Source of the DNA: Butyrivibrio sp. AE2015 | GTDB lineage: Bacteria; Bacillota; Clostridia; Lachnospirales; Lachnospiraceae | Assembly: GCF_000420825.1 (NCBI RefSeq) | Contig: NZ_ATVR01000015.1 | Location: 20,948 to 84,947 of the forward strand | DNA: 64,000 bases | Direction: 5' to 3' | Part shown: positions 29,294 through 37,938 of the stretch, in pieces | How the letters are laid out: each line of letters opens with the position of its first letter | Position numbering within the stretch: position 1 is the stretch's first letter | Notes under the pieces: generated by a model | The model's input: the letters and a program-made list of their open reading frames with translations, nothing else | What the model was told of the DNA's origin: nothing | Databases searched by the model: none | Translations under genes and position numbers: made by a program

Positions 29294-29470
29294 ATGAGCA
29301 GAGTATCAGAAGTAAAAGCATTGCAGGATCAGAGAATCAAAGAGATGAAGGAACGCTTCAAAAAAGAAGAAGTATCAGATTCTAAAAGAGTGGAGCTAAT
29401 GATACAGAATATGACTCAGACTCTTAATGATATCTCTTTTACCCTTGCGATGATTGCCGATAAAAAATAA
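29294..29470 (+). CDS. Unrecognised 58-residue helical protein
   Basis: A short gene: AAGGAGG lies five bases before the ATG at 29294 (an ATG also sits directly upstream at 29291). The product MSRVSEVKALQDQRIKEM... is highly charged in its first half (Lys/Glu-rich, likely one long helix) and ends with an amphipathic second helix, NMTQTLNDISFTLAMIADKK. It has no signal peptide, cysteines or known motif. I do not recognise a family. A strong ribosome binding site, a palindrome at the likely promoter and a terminator directly behind it argue for a true gene. Confidence 0.7.
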   Translation: MSRVSEVKALQDQRIKEMKERFKKEEVSDSKRVELMIQNMTQTLNDISFTLAMIADKK

Positions 29471-29481
29471 AAAATTCTAAA

Positions 29482-29514
29482 AAAAGGGAAGCGCCAAAAA
29501 GGCTCTTCCCTTTT
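29482..29514. terminator. Terminator between the small gene and the acyl-CoA ligase
   Basis: Stem AAAAGGGAAG / CTTCCCTTTT extended by GCC/GGC around an A-rich loop (29482-29514). A-run on the left and T-run on the right let it work in both directions for the two convergent genes. Confidence 0.85.
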
Positions 29515-29545
29515 CTACTTATTTAGTCATTTAGATATGTAATAT

Positions 29546-31180
29546 TCATCCCTGATTTTGCTTTTCTACAAGATGATCGCCGCAGTACTTCTGTCTTAAT
29601 TTTGGCTTATCAATCTTACCTGTAGCATTTCTGATAACTTTATCAAAAATGATCTTTCTTGGCCTTTTATATCTTGGGAGGTCAACACAGAAAGCATCTA
29701 CATCTTCCTCAGTAAGAGTCATTCCCTCTTTTACCTGTATTATTGCAGCAGCAATTTCACCAAGACGCGGATCAGGAAGACCTATTACAGCAGCATCATG
29801 AATCTTGTCATTTTTCATGAGGAAGCTCTCAATCTGTACAGGATACAGATTCTCACCGCCTGAAATAATAACATCTTTTTTACGGTCAACGAGGAATATA
29901 AAGCCGTCCTCATCCTGACGTGCCATATCACCTGTAAAGAGCCATCCATTTTTAAGAATCTCAGCAGTTGCTTCAGGATTCTTATAATAGCAGACCATAA
30001 CGCCGGGGCCTTTGACACAAAGCTCTCCGATCTCGCCCTGCTTAACAGGATTTCCTTCTTCATCTACTATCTTGGTCTTCCAGCCATAACCGGGAACACC
30101 TATGGCGCCTACCTTATGTACATTTTCCATTCCAAGATGAACGCAGCCTGGGCCTGTTGATTCAGAAAGGCCATAGTTGGTGTCATACTTATGATGAGGA
30201 AAATACTGAAGCCAATGACGGACAAGGCTAGGTGGAATCGGCTGAGCACCTATGTGCATCAGACGCCACTGACTTAATTTGTAATCTTCCATCTTAAGCT
30301 TTCCGCTATCGAGTGCAGCAAGAATATCCTGCGCCCACGGAACAAGGAGCCATACAATTGTGCAGTGTTCTTCAGATACTGCTCTAAATATCGCCTCCGG
30401 TGAATTTCCTTTCAAAAGAACTGCTCTGCTTCCTGTATATAGTGAGCCAAACCAATGCATTTTTGCACCTGTATGGTAAAGAGGTGGAATGCAGAGGAAA
30501 TTGTCCTCGTGTGTTGTTTCGTGATGGATTGCTTCCATTTTTGCAGACTGCATAAGTGCAGTGTGGATATGCAAAATAGCCTTAGGAAATCCTGTCGTTC
30601 CTGATGAAAAATAGATTGCTGCATCATCCTTATCTTCGATCAGAACTCTTGGTGCTGTTGAAGATGAATTTGAAACCTGCTTGTAATAGTCCTCAGCATA
30701 GGATGGACACTGGTCTCCAACATAGTAAAGAAGCATCTCCTTCTTTAATTTCTCAGCAATATCCTCGATTCTTCCGATGAACTCAGGTCCATAGAATAGA
30801 ACATCTGAATCGGAAGCCTTAAGGCAATAATCAATTTCTTCAGAAGTAAATCTGAAATTAAGCGGAACAGCTACAGCTCCGCATTTTAATATTCCAAAAT
30901 AGATAGGCAGCCATTCGAGACAGTTCATAAGCAATATAGCGCACTTCTGTCCTTTTTTGATGCCCCTTTCCATGAGCATATTGGCTACTCTGTTAGCTTT
31001 TTCATCAAATACAGACCATGTGATCTGTCTTCTGTAATAGGAAGTGCTTGTGGGCTGAATAAGTTCATATTCCTTCCATGTTACTCGTTGCTCTTCCTTT
31101 ATCTCAGGATTTATCTCCACAAGAGCAACCTCTTCCCCATAAAGTTTGCTGTTTCTTTCTAGTAAATCTGTAATCGGCAT
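29546..31180 (-). CDS. AMP-forming acyl-CoA (possibly aryl-CoA) ligase
   Basis: A 544-residue adenylate-forming enzyme. The P-loop-like motif is YFSSGTTGFPKAI (about residue 190), the A5 motif is NYGLSESTG, the A7 stretch is GWLFTGDMARQDEDG, and the hinge/C-terminal motifs are DRKKDVIISGGENLYP and TGKIDKPKLR with the catalytic Lys. It activates a carboxylic acid with ATP and transfers it to CoA. Best guess is a medium-chain or aromatic acid; the sequence does not settle this. Its neighbours (iorAB, a phenylacetate-CoA ligase homologue) and a regulatory site shared with them suggest an aryl acid. It has its own promoter and reads away from iorA. Confidence 0.88.
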   Translation of the reverse strand: MPITDLLERNSKLYGEEVALVEINPEIKEEQRVTWKEYELIQPTSTSYYRRQITWSVFDEKANRVANMLMERGIKKGQKCAILLMNCLEWLPIYFGILKCGAVAVPLNFRFTSEEIDYCLKASDSDVLFYGPEFIGRIEDIAEKLKKEMLLYYVGDQCPSYAEDYYKQVSNSSSTAPRVLIEDKDDAAIYFSSGTTGFPKAILHIHTALMQSAKMEAIHHETTHEDNFLCIPPLYHTGAKMHWFGSLYTGSRAVLLKGNSPEAIFRAVSEEHCTIVWLLVPWAQDILAALDSGKLKMEDYKLSQWRLMHIGAQPIPPSLVRHWLQYFPHHKYDTNYGLSESTGPGCVHLGMENVHKVGAIGVPGYGWKTKIVDEEGNPVKQGEIGELCVKGPGVMVCYYKNPEATAEILKNGWLFTGDMARQDEDGFIFLVDRKKDVIISGGENLYPVQIESFLMKNDKIHDAAVIGLPDPRLGEIAAAIIQVKEGMTLTEEDVDAFCVDLPRYKRPRKIIFDKVIRNATGKIDKPKLRQKYCGDHLVEKQNQG

Positions 31181-31194
31181 ATTGTAATCCCCTT

Positions 31195-31220
31195 CTTGTA
31201 CGCTTTAAAGCGCTAAAGTA
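31195..31220 (-). promoter_or_regulatory. Shared operator site 1 (acyl-CoA ligase gene)
   Basis: On the minus strand the site reads TACTTTAGCGCTTTAAAGCG and continues to CTTGTACG's complement; its centre CGCTTTAAAGCG is a perfect 12-bp palindrome (31201-31212). It lies directly downstream of the -10. It matches the site before the symporter gene at 22 of 24 positions over 31195-31218. Confidence 0.65.
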
Positions 31221-31221
31221 C

Positions 31222-31250
31222 ATTATAAAGACATTTAATAAAAAGGTCAA
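31222..31250 (-). promoter_or_regulatory. Promoter of the acyl-CoA ligase gene
   Basis: -35 TTGACC (31250-31245) and -10 TATAAT (31227-31222) are 17 bases apart on the minus strand, 42 bases upstream of the ATG. Confidence 0.75.
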
Positions 31251-31337
31251 TACAGGTAATGCCCTATTATTTAGTAATTTAAAGCATATTTAATTCTTGA
31301 TTTTATATTTTATTTTTATTATCCTAGTGTATATGCA

Positions 31338-31354
31338 CTTTATCACTTTAAATC
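31338..31354 (+). promoter_or_regulatory. Shared operator site 3 (iorAB operon)
   Basis: CTTTATCACTTTAAATC matches CTTTAACGCTTTAAATC before the symporter gene at 15 of 17 positions. It lies just upstream of a TATAAT at 31373-31378 and covers the place where a -35 would be; no good -35 is present. Confidence 0.5.
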
Positions 31355-31414
31355 AAAACAATGTCTGTTTTATATAATTGTGCGTAATAATTTAAGAAGG
31401 TAGGAGGATTATAA

Positions 31415-33169
31415 ATGAGCAAAGACAATGGCAAACAGCTCATGCTTGGCAACAAGGCTGTTGCCCGGGGATTATATGAAGCCGGAGTATGCTTCATTTC
31501 AAGTTATCCTGGTACTCCAAGTACAGAGGTAACTGAAGAAGCTGCTAAATATGATGATATATACTGTGAATGGGCCCCTAACGAAAAGGTGGCTATGGAA
31601 TCTGCTTTTGGCGCATCACTTGCAGGAAAAAGAGCTTTCTGCGCTCAGAAACACGTTGGCCTTAATGTAGCAGCAGATCCACTTTACACAATGTCCTATA
31701 CAGGAGTTAATGCAGGTCTTGTGATCGTAGTTGCTGATGATGCAGGAATGCACTCATCACAGAATGAGCAGGATTCAAGACACCACGCTATCGCTGCCAA
31801 GGTTCCTATGATCGAACCGTCTGATTCAGGTGAAGCTCTCGAATATACAAAGCTTGCCTATGAAATATCTGAGAAATTTGACACTCCTGTTCTTTTAAAA
31901 ATGTGCACAAGAGTTGCACACTCTCAGTCTCTCGTAAGTACAGGTGAAAGAACTGTTCCCGATAAGCCATACGAAAAAAATATCGCAAAATACGTAATGA
32001 TGCCAGGCAATGCCAAAAAGCGTCATCCTATCGTTGAGCAGAGAACAAAAGACCTTATTTCCTATGCTGAAGAGTGTCCTCTCAACAGAGTTGAGATGGG
32101 TGGTACAAAGATAGGTATCATTACCTGCTCAACATCTTACCAGTATGTAAAAGAGGTTTTTGGTGACTCCGTAAGCGTACTTAAGCTTGGTATGACCAAT
32201 CCTCTTCCTGAAAAGCTTATCAGGGACTTTGCTTCAAAGGTTGAAAAGCTCTTTGTTGTAGAGGAACTTGATCCAATCATTGAAAATCATGTAAAAGCTC
32301 TTGGAATTGAAGTCACAGGAAAAGACCTTCTTCCAATCGTTGATGAGTTTTCACAAAATCTAATTGCTCAGAAATTCGGAAAAGATGTCGAGAGCTCTTT
32401 TGCCCTTGATGCAGAGATTCCTAATCGTCCACCTGTTATGTGTGCAGGCTGCCCACACAGAGGACTCTTCTATACTCTTAAAAAGAATAACTGCACTGTT
32501 TTAGGTGATATTGGATGTTATACACTGGGCGCAGTTCCACCACTTGGCGCTATCGAAATGACTCTCTGTATGGGAGCTTCAATAGGAGCACTCCATGGTT
32601 TTAACAAAGTAAGAGGTGCCGAAAGTGAGCACAAAACTGTTGCCGTTATCGGTGATTCAACATTTATGCATTCAGGAATGACAGGTCTTGCCAACGTTGC
32701 ATATAACCAGTCAAACTCAACTATCATAATTGTTGACAATTCAATCACCGGAATGACAGGTCACCAGCAGAATCCAACAACCGGCTACAACATAAAGGGT
32801 GACCCGGCAGGAAAGATCGATCTTGAAGCCCTTTGCAGAGCTATGGGCTTTGAAAGAGTCCGCGTAGTTGATCCTTATAATCTTGAAGAATGCGATAAAG
32901 TCCTCAAGGAAGAACTCTCCGCAGACGCTCCTTCCGTAATCATATCAAGACGCCCTTGCGCTTTATTAAAATACGTAAAACACAATCCTCCTCTTAACGT
33001 GGATAAAAATAAATGTGTAGGCTGCAAATCCTGTATGAGAATCGGATGCCCTGCAATTTCCATGAAAGATGGACAGGCCAGAATTGATACAACACTGTGC
33101 GTAGGCTGTAACGTATGCAGCCAGCTCTGTCCGGTTGGAGCCTTTAACGCTCCGGAAAAGGAGGCTTGA
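31415..33169 (+). CDS. iorA: Indolepyruvate:ferredoxin oxidoreductase, alpha subunit
   Basis: A 584-residue thiamine pyrophosphate enzyme subunit. The N-terminal pyrimidine-binding domain starts ARGLYEAGVCFISSYPGTPSTEV; the pyrophosphate-binding domain has CAGCPHRGLFYTLKK, DIGCYTLG and GDSTFMHSGMTGLANVAYNQSN; two 4Fe-4S motifs close the protein, CVGCKSCMRIGCP and CVGCNVCSQLCP. With IorB it oxidatively decarboxylates aryl 2-oxoacids (indolepyruvate, phenylpyruvate) to aryl-acetyl-CoA, reducing ferredoxin, or runs backwards to carboxylate aryl-acetyl-CoA. AGGAGG lies before the ATG. It leads a four-gene operon. All cluster cysteines are present. Confidence 0.95.
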   Translation: MSKDNGKQLMLGNKAVARGLYEAGVCFISSYPGTPSTEVTEEAAKYDDIYCEWAPNEKVAMESAFGASLAGKRAFCAQKHVGLNVAADPLYTMSYTGVNAGLVIVVADDAGMHSSQNEQDSRHHAIAAKVPMIEPSDSGEALEYTKLAYEISEKFDTPVLLKMCTRVAHSQSLVSTGERTVPDKPYEKNIAKYVMMPGNAKKRHPIVEQRTKDLISYAEECPLNRVEMGGTKIGIITCSTSYQYVKEVFGDSVSVLKLGMTNPLPEKLIRDFASKVEKLFVVEELDPIIENHVKALGIEVTGKDLLPIVDEFSQNLIAQKFGKDVESSFALDAEIPNRPPVMCAGCPHRGLFYTLKKNNCTVLGDIGCYTLGAVPPLGAIEMTLCMGASIGALHGFNKVRGAESEHKTVAVIGDSTFMHSGMTGLANVAYNQSNSTIIIVDNSITGMTGHQQNPTTGYNIKGDPAGKIDLEALCRAMGFERVRVVDPYNLEECDKVLKEELSADAPSVIISRRPCALLKYVKHNPPLNVDKNKCVGCKSCMRIGCPAISMKDGQARIDTTLCVGCNVCSQLCPVGAFNAPEKEA

Positions 33170-33173
33170 AACA

Positions 33174-33749
33174 ATGGAAACTAAAAATATTATGATCGTT
33201 GGTGTAGGCGGACAGGGTTCACTACTTGCCAGCAAACTTTTAGGACATCTTTTAATGGCTCAGGGATTTGATGTTAAAGTTTCTGAAGTACATGGTATGA
33301 GCCAGCGAGGAGGAAGCGTTGTAACCTATGTAAGATACGGCGAAAAAGTCTTCTCTCCTGTCATCGATAAAGGTCAGGCTGATTACATTGTTTCCTTTGA
33401 AGCTTTAGAGGCTGCAAGATGGCTTCCATACCTTAAAAAGGATGGACAGATCGTCACAAACACTCAGCAGATAGATCCTATGCCGGTAATTACAGGAGCA
33501 GCTGAATATCCTGAAAATATTATCGATCAGATTAAGGCTACTGGTGCAAAGGTTGATGCTTTGGACTGCCTTACTCTTGCAGAACAGGCCGGTTCATCAA
33601 AAGCTGTAAATATAGTATTACTTGGAAGACTCTCTCACTACTTTGATCTTCCTGAAGATGAATGGATGAAGAGCCTTGAAGCCAATGTACCTGCCAAATT
33701 CCTCGACATGAATAAAAAAGCCTTCGAGCTTGGCAAAAACTTCGCATAA
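33174..33749 (+). CDS. iorB: Indolepyruvate:ferredoxin oxidoreductase, beta subunit
   Basis: A 191-residue subunit of the pyruvate/ketoisovalerate gamma-type domain (PF01558). The N-terminus KNIMIVGVGGQGSLLASKLLGHLL and the stretch KVSEVHGMSQRGGSVVTYVRYG are diagnostic of IorB. It completes the IorA catalytic unit. The ATG at 33174 is chosen because the AGGAGG that overlaps the iorA end lies nine bases before it; only four bases separate the genes, so translation is coupled. Length is normal for the family. Confidence 0.95.
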   Translation: METKNIMIVGVGGQGSLLASKLLGHLLMAQGFDVKVSEVHGMSQRGGSVVTYVRYGEKVFSPVIDKGQADYIVSFEALEAARWLPYLKKDGQIVTNTQQIDPMPVITGAAEYPENIIDQIKATGAKVDALDCLTLAEQAGSSKAVNIVLLGRLSHYFDLPEDEWMKSLEANVPAKFLDMNKKAFELGKNFA

Positions 33750-33777
33750 AAAGAATTGTTTTTGGGGAGAAAAAGAT

Positions 33778-35079
33778 ATGGAGCAATATTTTCAGAAAGA
33801 AATTGAAACAACACCTTATGAAGAAATAAAAAAGATTCAGAGCGAAAAGCTTGTTCAGCAGGTAAAAAGAGTTTGGGATAATGTCCCTTACTACAGGAAA
33901 AAGATGGAGGAAAAAGGCGTTACTCCTGATGATATAAAGTCAGTTGACGACCTTCATAAGCTTCCATTTTTATCAAAGAAAGATCTAAGAGATGCTTACC
34001 CAACCGGTCTTCTTGGGGCTCCAATGAAGGACTGCGTAAGGATACACTCAACTTCAGGAACAACAGGAAAAAGAGTTGTCGCTTTCTATACACAGCATGA
34101 CATTGATCTTTGGGAAGACTGCTGCGCAAGAGCTATCATGGCTGCCGGTGGAACTAATGAGGATATTTGCCAGATTGCATATGGTTTTGGTCTCTTTACA
34201 GGCGGTGCCGGTCTTAACGGTGGTTCTCATAAAGTTGGTTGCCTTACAGTTCCTATAAGCTCCGGCAACACCGACAGACAAATGATGTTCATAAATGACC
34301 TTAAAGCCACTATTCTTTGCTGTACACCAAGTTATGCTGCATATATTTCCGAACGTTTCAAAGAAGAAGGCTACAAGCCTGAAGACATCCCTCTTAAGGC
34401 AGGAATCTTTGGTGCAGAAGCCTGGAGTGAAGAAATGCGTCAGGAAATAGAATCCACTTTAGGAATCAAAGCCTACGATATTTATGGTCTTACAGAGCTT
34501 TCCGGTCCCGGAGTTGCTTTTGAATGCTGTGAGCAAAATGGTATGCACATAAATGAGGATCACTTCATAGCAGAGATCATCGATCCTGATACTGAAGAAG
34601 TACTTCCTGAAGGCTCACAGGGCGAGCTGGTATTTACAGCTGTAGATAAAGAAGCCTTCCCAATGCTCCGCTATCGCACAAGAGATATCTGCAAACTCAC
34701 ACGAGGCAAGTGTTCCTGCGGAAGAACTTTCATCAAAATGGCTAAGCCAATGGGCCGCTCAGACGACATGCTTATAGTAAGAGGCGTAAATGTATTCCCT
34801 AGCCAGATAGAAACAGTTCTTTTGAACAATGGATATGCTGCAAACTACCAGATAGTCGTTGACAGAGCCAACAACACTGACTCTCTTGATGTTCAGGTTG
34901 AAATGACACCTGAGATGTTCACAGATAATGTCGGCGAGATCGAGGAACGTCAGAAAAAACTTGCTACAGATATGTACTCAATGCTTGGAATCAAGGTAAA
35001 GATCTCTCTCCTTGCGCCAAAGTCAATCGCAAGAAGCGAAGGAAAAGCTGTAAGAGTTATCGATAAGAGAAAAATCTAA
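33778..35079 (+). CDS. Phenylacetate-CoA ligase-type enzyme
   Basis: A 433-residue adenylate-forming ligase of the PaaK family: YYRKKMEEKGV and LPFLSKKDLRDAYP at the N-terminus, HSTSGTTGKRVVAFYT (nucleotide loop, about residue 87), YDIYGLTELSGPGVAFEC, MLRYRTRDICKL and GRSDDMLIVRGVNVFPSQIE before the PaaK-type C-terminal domain. It links aryl-acetates to CoA with ATP, or hydrolyses the thioester to make ATP. Close coupling with iorAB suggests that its substrate is phenyl- or indole-acetate. GGGGAG precedes the ATG at 33778, 28 bases behind iorB. Confidence 0.92.
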   Translation: MEQYFQKEIETTPYEEIKKIQSEKLVQQVKRVWDNVPYYRKKMEEKGVTPDDIKSVDDLHKLPFLSKKDLRDAYPTGLLGAPMKDCVRIHSTSGTTGKRVVAFYTQHDIDLWEDCCARAIMAAGGTNEDICQIAYGFGLFTGGAGLNGGSHKVGCLTVPISSGNTDRQMMFINDLKATILCCTPSYAAYISERFKEEGYKPEDIPLKAGIFGAEAWSEEMRQEIESTLGIKAYDIYGLTELSGPGVAFECCEQNGMHINEDHFIAEIIDPDTEEVLPEGSQGELVFTAVDKEAFPMLRYRTRDICKLTRGKCSCGRTFIKMAKPMGRSDDMLIVRGVNVFPSQIETVLLNNGYAANYQIVVDRANNTDSLDVQVEMTPEMFTDNVGEIEERQKKLATDMYSMLGIKVKISLLAPKSIARSEGKAVRVIDKRKI

Positions 35080-35148
35080 GTTTTATCGATATTTTTGCAG
35101 TAATTATTCAAAAATTATTCTATACTAGAAATATAGGAGGATTCTATC

Positions 35149-35583
35149 ATGAGTATAAAACAGATATCAGTTTTCCTTGAAAATAAACCCGGCACATTAA
35201 AAAAACTCACAAGTGTTATGGCCAAAAACAAAATAGACATGCGCGCCACTTCCCTTGCTGAGACCAAGGATTTTGGAATTGCCCGCATCATCGTCGATGA
35301 CGCTTTAGAAGCTGTAAATACCTTAAAAGAAAATGACTTCGTAGCAAGTCTTACATCAGTTCTGGCAGTAGAGATTCCTGATGAGGCAGGCGGACTTGAT
35401 AAGCTTTTGGAAGTTTTCGCTGATGCAGAAGTTAACATCGAGTACATGTACGCTTTTCCCGGAAGAGGCTCTTCCAACCACGCTTACATGATCTTCAGAG
35501 TTGCTGATACAAAAGCTGCTGAGGCCAAGCTCACAGGAAAAGGATTAAAACTTCTTTCACAAGAAGATATTGCAAACATCTAA
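35149..35583 (+). CDS. Tandem ACT domain protein
   Basis: A 144-residue protein made of two ACT domains (about residues 2-68 and 72-140): ISVFLENKPGTLKKLTSVMAKNKIDMRATSLAET and VEIPDEAGGLDKLLEVFADAEVNIEYMYAFPG. ACT domains bind amino acids at dimer interfaces. Such stand-alone ACT proteins regularly follow the phenylacetate-CoA ligase of iorAB operons; a role as a sensor of aromatic amino acids is inference. AGGAGG lies eight bases upstream. A gap of 69 bases to the preceding gene holds TATACT (35121-35126), so an own weak promoter is possible. A strong terminator follows. Confidence 0.9.
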   Translation: MSIKQISVFLENKPGTLKKLTSVMAKNKIDMRATSLAETKDFGIARIIVDDALEAVNTLKENDFVASLTSVLAVEIPDEAGGLDKLLEVFADAEVNIEYMYAFPGRGSSNHAYMIFRVADTKAAEAKLTGKGLKLLSQEDIANI

Positions 35584-35590
35584 AAAATTA

Positions 35591-35624
35591 AAACCTCTGG
35601 CTAATTAGTCAGAGGTTTATTTTT
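35591..35624. terminator. Terminator of the iorAB operon
   Basis: AAACCTCTG (35591-35599) pairs with CAGAGGTTT (35610-35618), the stem extending into the loop, followed by ATTTTT. An A-rich left flank lets it serve the convergent GGDEF gene as well. Confidence 0.88.
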
Positions 35625-35625
35625 G

Positions 35626-37383
35626 TCATTTTGCAAATACTACTTTATTTCTTCCGGTTTCTTTTGCATTGTATAAAGCCTCGTCAGCTCTTTTTACAAA
35701 GGTTTCTATTGTATCTTCAGGCCTTATCATTGTCACTCCTATGCTCACAGTAAGATGCTGAACTGTGACAAAGCAGGTATCGTCAATTGTCTGCCTTATC
35801 CTTTCAGCAAACTCTAAAGCCTTTTCAACATCTGAATTTGGGAAAAGATATAAAAACTCCTCTCCGCCCCATCTGCCAAATACATGGTTATCTTCAATAA
35901 AGTCTTTGACAATATTTACGATACTCTTAAGGACAACATCACCTACATCGTGACCATAGGTGTCATTGACGTGTTTAAAATGATCAATATCAAAGAATAG
36001 TAATGAATATGAACTTCCATTTTGTGCAAGAGTTATGGCCTCATTTATATTTCTTTCAAGCTCCCACCTATTATAGATCTTTGTGAGTTGGTCTGTATAG
36101 GCAACCTTTCCAAGCTGTTTATTGAGCTCATCAAGATCCTTTGAGGTACTTTCAAGGAAGGTAAGAATCCTTTCAAAAAACGGAACTTCACGCTTTTCAT
36201 CTTCATCCTGCTCATTTAAGAACCCGCAGCTACCATGAACAAAAAGATCTTTTGAATACTTGTTTTCCGTCAATCCAACAATAACCAATGCGCTGTTTAG
36301 ATCGCACATACCACATTCCGGCAAAGCAAAAAGCTCAGAATAGCCGGTAGTGCTTGAGCATTCCGGAAAGAATGAATGAAAGACTTCTCTCTCTTCACTA
36401 TAGTATTCCCTAAGAAACCTTTGCCTGTTACCACATTCAAAAAAGTAAAGGGCCTGTGGCTGCAGCCATGAAAGTGCATTTATTCCGACCTTCGTCTTAT
36501 TCAAGGCCTGTTGCGGGAATGAATAAGAGAGCCTGAAATGCTCGCCCTGAAATACATCAGAATTAAAAATAATAGCTCCGTCCTCGTTATAACCACTCGG
36601 AACCCTTGCCACGAAGTTATTATTTCTTTTTAGGACAAAAGGAAATTCACATACATTCTGGACAAAAAACTCATTTGGGGTAATCTTTAAATATTTTTTA
36701 TAAACCTCAATAGCAGGAGCACCATCTACCTCAGTTACGATCCTGTCTCCTTCAACCCCTGTTATTACCATCTCTTTTCCAATCTCGGCCCAGTCGAGAT
36801 TGTTATCCATATAAAGAGACAAAGAATCACTTTGAAAAATAACCGACACTATTGCATTATCAAAGCATTTACTGCCATAAACGTGTGCGGTATTAAGCGC
36901 ACGAATATTTCTTCCTGCTTTAGCACCAAAAATAGGGAGATTTTGATGACTGAATTCTTTAGAGAAAACAGAAATAGACGAACTTGGAGAAACGTAAAAT
37001 ATCTGCATACATTTTACGTCTCTAAGACCGTCTATTTTTTCATTCATTATTCTTCCGGCCACAAACATCGATTCTTCATTTAGATCATATTCGTAGCGGT
37101 ATATCTTTGTTTTGAAAAAATAAGATACTGAAAGCTGTATTGGCGAGTCTTTCAGATCATACTTCTCCTCAGCTATACTTGCACATGTCATACCGGTAAG
37201 CACAGCTTTTGGACAAACTTCATTAATACGGCCGACAAGATACTCCTCATCTATGTCCAGCCTTGGATTATACAGCTGCATCAAAATGCCTGATGCATAA
37301 TAATAATCCTCTGAAGAATTGATTTCATTTAAAACATTATCCAAAGTACTAAAATCTAAAATACGATATGTTCTTTGCCTCAT
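35626..37383 (-). CDS. FIST sensor - GGDEF diguanylate cyclase
   Basis: A 585-residue protein with no clear membrane segment. The N-terminal FIST domain (about residues 20-230, ending with VDGAPAIEVYKKYL) and FIST_C domain (about 230-380) are predicted ligand sensors, proposed for small molecules such as amino acids. After a short helix (ILTFLESTSKDLDELNKQLGKVAY) comes a complete GGDEF domain: DQLTKIYNR, FDIDHFKHVNDTYGHDVGD and RWGGEEF (about residue 500), so it should make cyclic di-GMP. No RxxD inhibitory site precedes GGEEF. It lies behind the symporter and GNAT genes on the same strand and may respond to the imported compound. Confidence 0.9.
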   Translation of the reverse strand: MRQRTYRILDFSTLDNVLNEINSSEDYYYASGILMQLYNPRLDIDEEYLVGRINEVCPKAVLTGMTCASIAEEKYDLKDSPIQLSVSYFFKTKIYRYEYDLNEESMFVAGRIMNEKIDGLRDVKCMQIFYVSPSSSISVFSKEFSHQNLPIFGAKAGRNIRALNTAHVYGSKCFDNAIVSVIFQSDSLSLYMDNNLDWAEIGKEMVITGVEGDRIVTEVDGAPAIEVYKKYLKITPNEFFVQNVCEFPFVLKRNNNFVARVPSGYNEDGAIIFNSDVFQGEHFRLSYSFPQQALNKTKVGINALSWLQPQALYFFECGNRQRFLREYYSEEREVFHSFFPECSSTTGYSELFALPECGMCDLNSALVIVGLTENKYSKDLFVHGSCGFLNEQDEDEKREVPFFERILTFLESTSKDLDELNKQLGKVAYTDQLTKIYNRWELERNINEAITLAQNGSSYSLLFFDIDHFKHVNDTYGHDVGDVVLKSIVNIVKDFIEDNHVFGRWGGEEFLYLFPNSDVEKALEFAERIRQTIDDTCFVTVQHLTVSIGVTMIRPEDTIETFVKRADEALYNAKETGRNKVVFAK

Positions 37384-37444
37384 ATATTAAGCCCTATATT
37401 ATAATCGCTATCCAAATTACATATCCATTTTATCATTTTATCAA

Positions 37445-37912
37445 TTATAAAATCAATTCCATCTGATACTCTTTTACCTTCATGCCAAGGCTGTTGTAAA
37501 AAGCAATTGCTGAGTCATTACCCTCCCATACATTCAGAGTAACCTCATAGCATCCAAGCCTTTTGGCCTCTTCCTTCACATAGTCAAAAAGCTTTTTTCC
37601 TATATGCTCTCCCCTCTTTGACTCATCCACACACAGATCATCAATGAAAAGAATCTTTTTAGGAGCCATAAAATCCGCCTTGGGAATTCCCCTAAGAACG
37701 CAGAAACAATAGCCCATACATTCATCATTTTCATCTGTGTAGACATAAACAGGCTTATTATCATCAGATAGGATTTCTTTTAACTCTGCTACTGAATACT
37801 TAGTCTTACCTGAAACAAAAATGTCAGGTCTTATCTTTGCATGTATCTCAAGCACCTGATTAAGTAATGTAATCATGCGTGGAATATCTGTTTCTTTGGC
37901 TCTTCTGATCAT
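37445..37912 (-). CDS. GNAT family N-acetyltransferase
   Basis: A 155-residue GNAT enzyme. It starts IRRAKETDIPRMITLLNQV, carries the acetyl-CoA-binding stretch IDDLCVDESKRGEHIGKKLFDYVKEEAK (about residues 89-117) and ends with LNVWEGNDSAIAFYNSLGMKVKEYQMEL, the usual motif B. The substrate, an amine on a small molecule or protein, cannot be predicted. AGGAG precedes the ATG. It begins 26 bases after the symporter gene and is probably in the same transcript. Confidence 0.9.
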   Translation of the reverse strand: MIRRAKETDIPRMITLLNQVLEIHAKIRPDIFVSGKTKYSVAELKEILSDDNKPVYVYTDENDECMGYCFCVLRGIPKADFMAPKKILFIDDLCVDESKRGEHIGKKLFDYVKEEAKRLGCYEVTLNVWEGNDSAIAFYNSLGMKVKEYQMELIL

Positions 37913-37938
37913 AAAAATGTAAATCTCCTAAATAAGTA

